A stretch of 5,416 nt of DNA from Prevotellaceae bacterium (GTDB lineage Bacteria; Bacteroidota; Bacteroidia; Bacteroidales; UBA932), in the NCBI GenBank assembly GCA_031289895.1, contig JAITOP010000106.1:1-5416 (forward strand), written 5' to 3'. Shown piece by piece: positions 3,995 through 5,416 of the stretch (within the stretch, counting starts at the first letter, position 1; each line of letters opens with the position of its first letter). Both the position numbers and the translations under genes were made by a program. The notes under the pieces were generated by a model that was not told the origin of the DNA, made no database searches, and saw only the letters and a list, made by a program, of their open reading frames with translations.

Positions 3995-5416
3995 TTAAAA
4001 ACCTGATAAACTATCCAAAGCCTTTTTCACCCGCCGTATAGTTTCATCTTTGCCGATAAGATTCACAATATCAAACATATTTGCTCCCATTGCTGCACCA
4101 ACAACGCATAGGCGAAAAGCGTTCATCACATTTCCCATTTTCAATTGGCTGTCGGTAATCCATGTGTGAACGGCATGTTCTGTTTTTTCTTTGTCGAATG
4201 GCTGACTGTCAATGATTTCAATGATTTTTTGCATCTGCGGTGGCGTTTCGTTCGACCAATATTTTTTTGTTGCTTTTTCGTCGTAACTTTCGGGTGCAAC
4301 AAAAAAATATGACGATAAATCCCAAAAATCGTTTATAAACGTGGCACGTTCTTTTATAAATCCGCAAACTGTTGCAACATAATCATTATCAGCATTTATA
4401 TTTTTTGATTTTAATATCGGTTGATACAATTCGGCAAGCGTTTCGTTGCTTTTTTGCCTGAGATATTGCTGATTAAACCAACGCGCTTTTTCGGGATTGA
4501 ATTTTGCGCCCGATTTAATCACCCGTTCGAGGCTGAAATTTTTTATTAATTCGTTGATATTAAAAATTTCCTGTTCCGTGCCGGGATTCCATCCAAGCAG
4601 AGCAAGCAGATTTACAACGGCTTCGGGAAAATATCCCGTTTCGCGGTATCCTGACGAAATTTCGCCTTCCGAATTTTTCCATTCCAGCGGAAACACGGGA
4701 AATCCAAGACGGTCGCCATCGCGTTTGCTCAATTTGCCTTTTCCGTCGGGTTTCAGCAACAGCGATAAATGCGCAAACTCAGGACTTTCCCAGCCGAAAG
4801 CGCGATACAGCAACACGTGCAAAGGCAACGACGGCAACCATTCTTCGCCGCGAATGACGTGTGATATTTCCATTAATTTATCGTCAACAATATTTGCCAA
4901 ATGATAGGTGGGCAACATATCCACAGCCTTAAACAACACTTTGTCGTCGAGCGTGTTGGTGTTTACTTTTATTTCGCCGCGAATAATGTCGTGCATTGTA
5001 ATTTCTTCATTTTCAGGAATTTTGAAACGAATAACCCAATGTTTTTCTGTTTTCAGGCGTTGTTGCAGTTCGGCGGCGTTCATTGTCAGCGATGTTTTCA
5101 GTTGCTCGCGAACTATATAATTGTAAATGAACGCTTTGCCTTCATTTTCGTATTGCTTGCGGATATTGTCAAGCTCTTCGTTGCTGTCGAAAGCGTAATA
5201 AGCATTTCCCTCAGCCACAAGTTGTTCGGCATATTTAAAATACAATTCTTTTCGCTGACTTTGTTTGTATGGCGCGTGTTTCCCGCCTACTCCCACTCCT
5301 TCGTCAAATTTCAATCCGAGCCACGTCAGCGACTCAATAATGTATTCCTCAGCACCTTGCACAAAACGCGCCGAGTCGGTATCTTCAATTCGTAAAATAA
5401 AATCCCCGTTGTTTTG
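3995..5416 (-). CDS. gltX: Glutamyl-tRNA synthetase, N-terminus cut by the window edge
   Basis: This class I synthetase charges tRNA(Glu) with glutamate in the cytoplasm. The reading frame is open to the last base: before the GTG at 5362-5360 it reads GDFILRIEDTDSARF, a conserved stretch of the catalytic domain, so GTG is internal. The visible 473 residues lack about 30-35 N-terminal residues, including the HIGH motif. Seen in order are the catalytic Rossmann domain, the signature KLSKRDG (visible residues 228-234; DNA 4735-4715), and the adjoining DRLGFPVFPLEW...SSGYRETGYFPEA stretch typical of Bacteroidota enzymes. The helical anticodon-binding region then runs to the TAA stop at 3997-3995. 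No frame damage is seen. It is followed by the toxin-antitoxin remnant on the same strand, 151 bases away. Whether the enzyme is discriminating or also charges tRNA(Gln) cannot be told. Confidence 0.97.
   Translation of the reverse strand, partial: QNNGDFILRIEDTDSARFVQGAEEYIIESLTWLGLKFDEGVGVGGKHAPYKQSQRKELYFKYAEQLVAEGNAYYAFDSNEELDNIRKQYENEGKAFIYNYIVREQLKTSLTMNAAELQQRLKTEKHWVIRFKIPENEEITMHDIIRGEIKVNTNTLDDKVLFKAVDMLPTYHLANIVDDKLMEISHVIRGEEWLPSLPLHVLLYRAFGWESPEFAHLSLLLKPDGKGKLSKRDGDRLGFPVFPLEWKNSEGEISSGYRETGYFPEAVVNLLALLGWNPGTEQEIFNINELIKNFSLERVIKSGAKFNPEKARWFNQQYLRQKSNETLAELYQPILKSKNINADNDYVATVCGFIKERATFINDFWDLSSYFFVAPESYDEKATKKYWSNETPPQMQKIIEIIDSQPFDKEKTEHAVHTWITDSQLKMGNVMNAFRLCVVGAAMGANMFDIVNLIGKDETIRRVKKALDSLSGF

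Noticed and set aside
5360..5362. GTG as start codon of gltX
   Set aside because: The frame continues upstream to the window edge with the conserved stretch GDFILRIEDTDSARF, so GTG is an internal valine.
4901..5395. Long plus-strand open frame (164 codons), with others at 501-746, 817-1011 and 4497-4904
   Set aside because: These lie antisense to gltX or prmC, whose coding frames carry conserved motifs throughout. The plus-strand translations look like no protein family.

Overview
The window is an AT-rich piece of a Bacteroidota chromosome, most likely Bacteroidales or a related order. The evidence is the TAnnTTTG-type -7 promoter boxes, the scarcity of Shine-Dalgarno sequences, a glutamyl-tRNA synthetase with the insert after KLSKRDG that is typical of that phylum, and GTCATTGCGAG-type hairpin repeats. 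No species can be named from the sequence alone.

Layout. Positions 1-316 hold no gene. They carry two copies of a REP-like hairpin repeat (42-117 and 223-294), a short run of AATCCT units between them (174-210), and a possible third repeat fragment (21-36). Positions 317-2142 are a two-gene minus-strand operon: ddl (D-alanine--D-alanine ligase, peptidoglycan precursor synthesis) is followed by prmC (release-factor glutamine methyltransferase), joined by a TAATG stop/start overlap. Positions 2143-2376 are a divergent intergenic region. It carries a clear -7 box for the plus-strand gene at 2377-3135, a secreted PAP2-superfamily phosphatase with a complete catalytic triad of motifs. Positions 3185-3843 are a minus-strand toxin-antitoxin locus of HigBA/RelE type. 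The HigA-like antitoxin is intact, but the HigB-like toxin in front of it is broken by an in-frame stop, a one-base frameshift in an A9 tract, and probably a third lesion near its C-terminus. Positions 3995-5416 are gltX on the minus strand, complete at its 3' end and cut by the right window edge before its HIGH motif.

ddl, prmC and gltX are housekeeping genes for cell wall and translation. The TA remnant and the repeats are the accessory part. I found no convincing new multi-gene system. The observation most worth following up is the dead toxin next to an open antitoxin gene. Its promoter box lies so close to the toxin start that the transcript would be almost leaderless.
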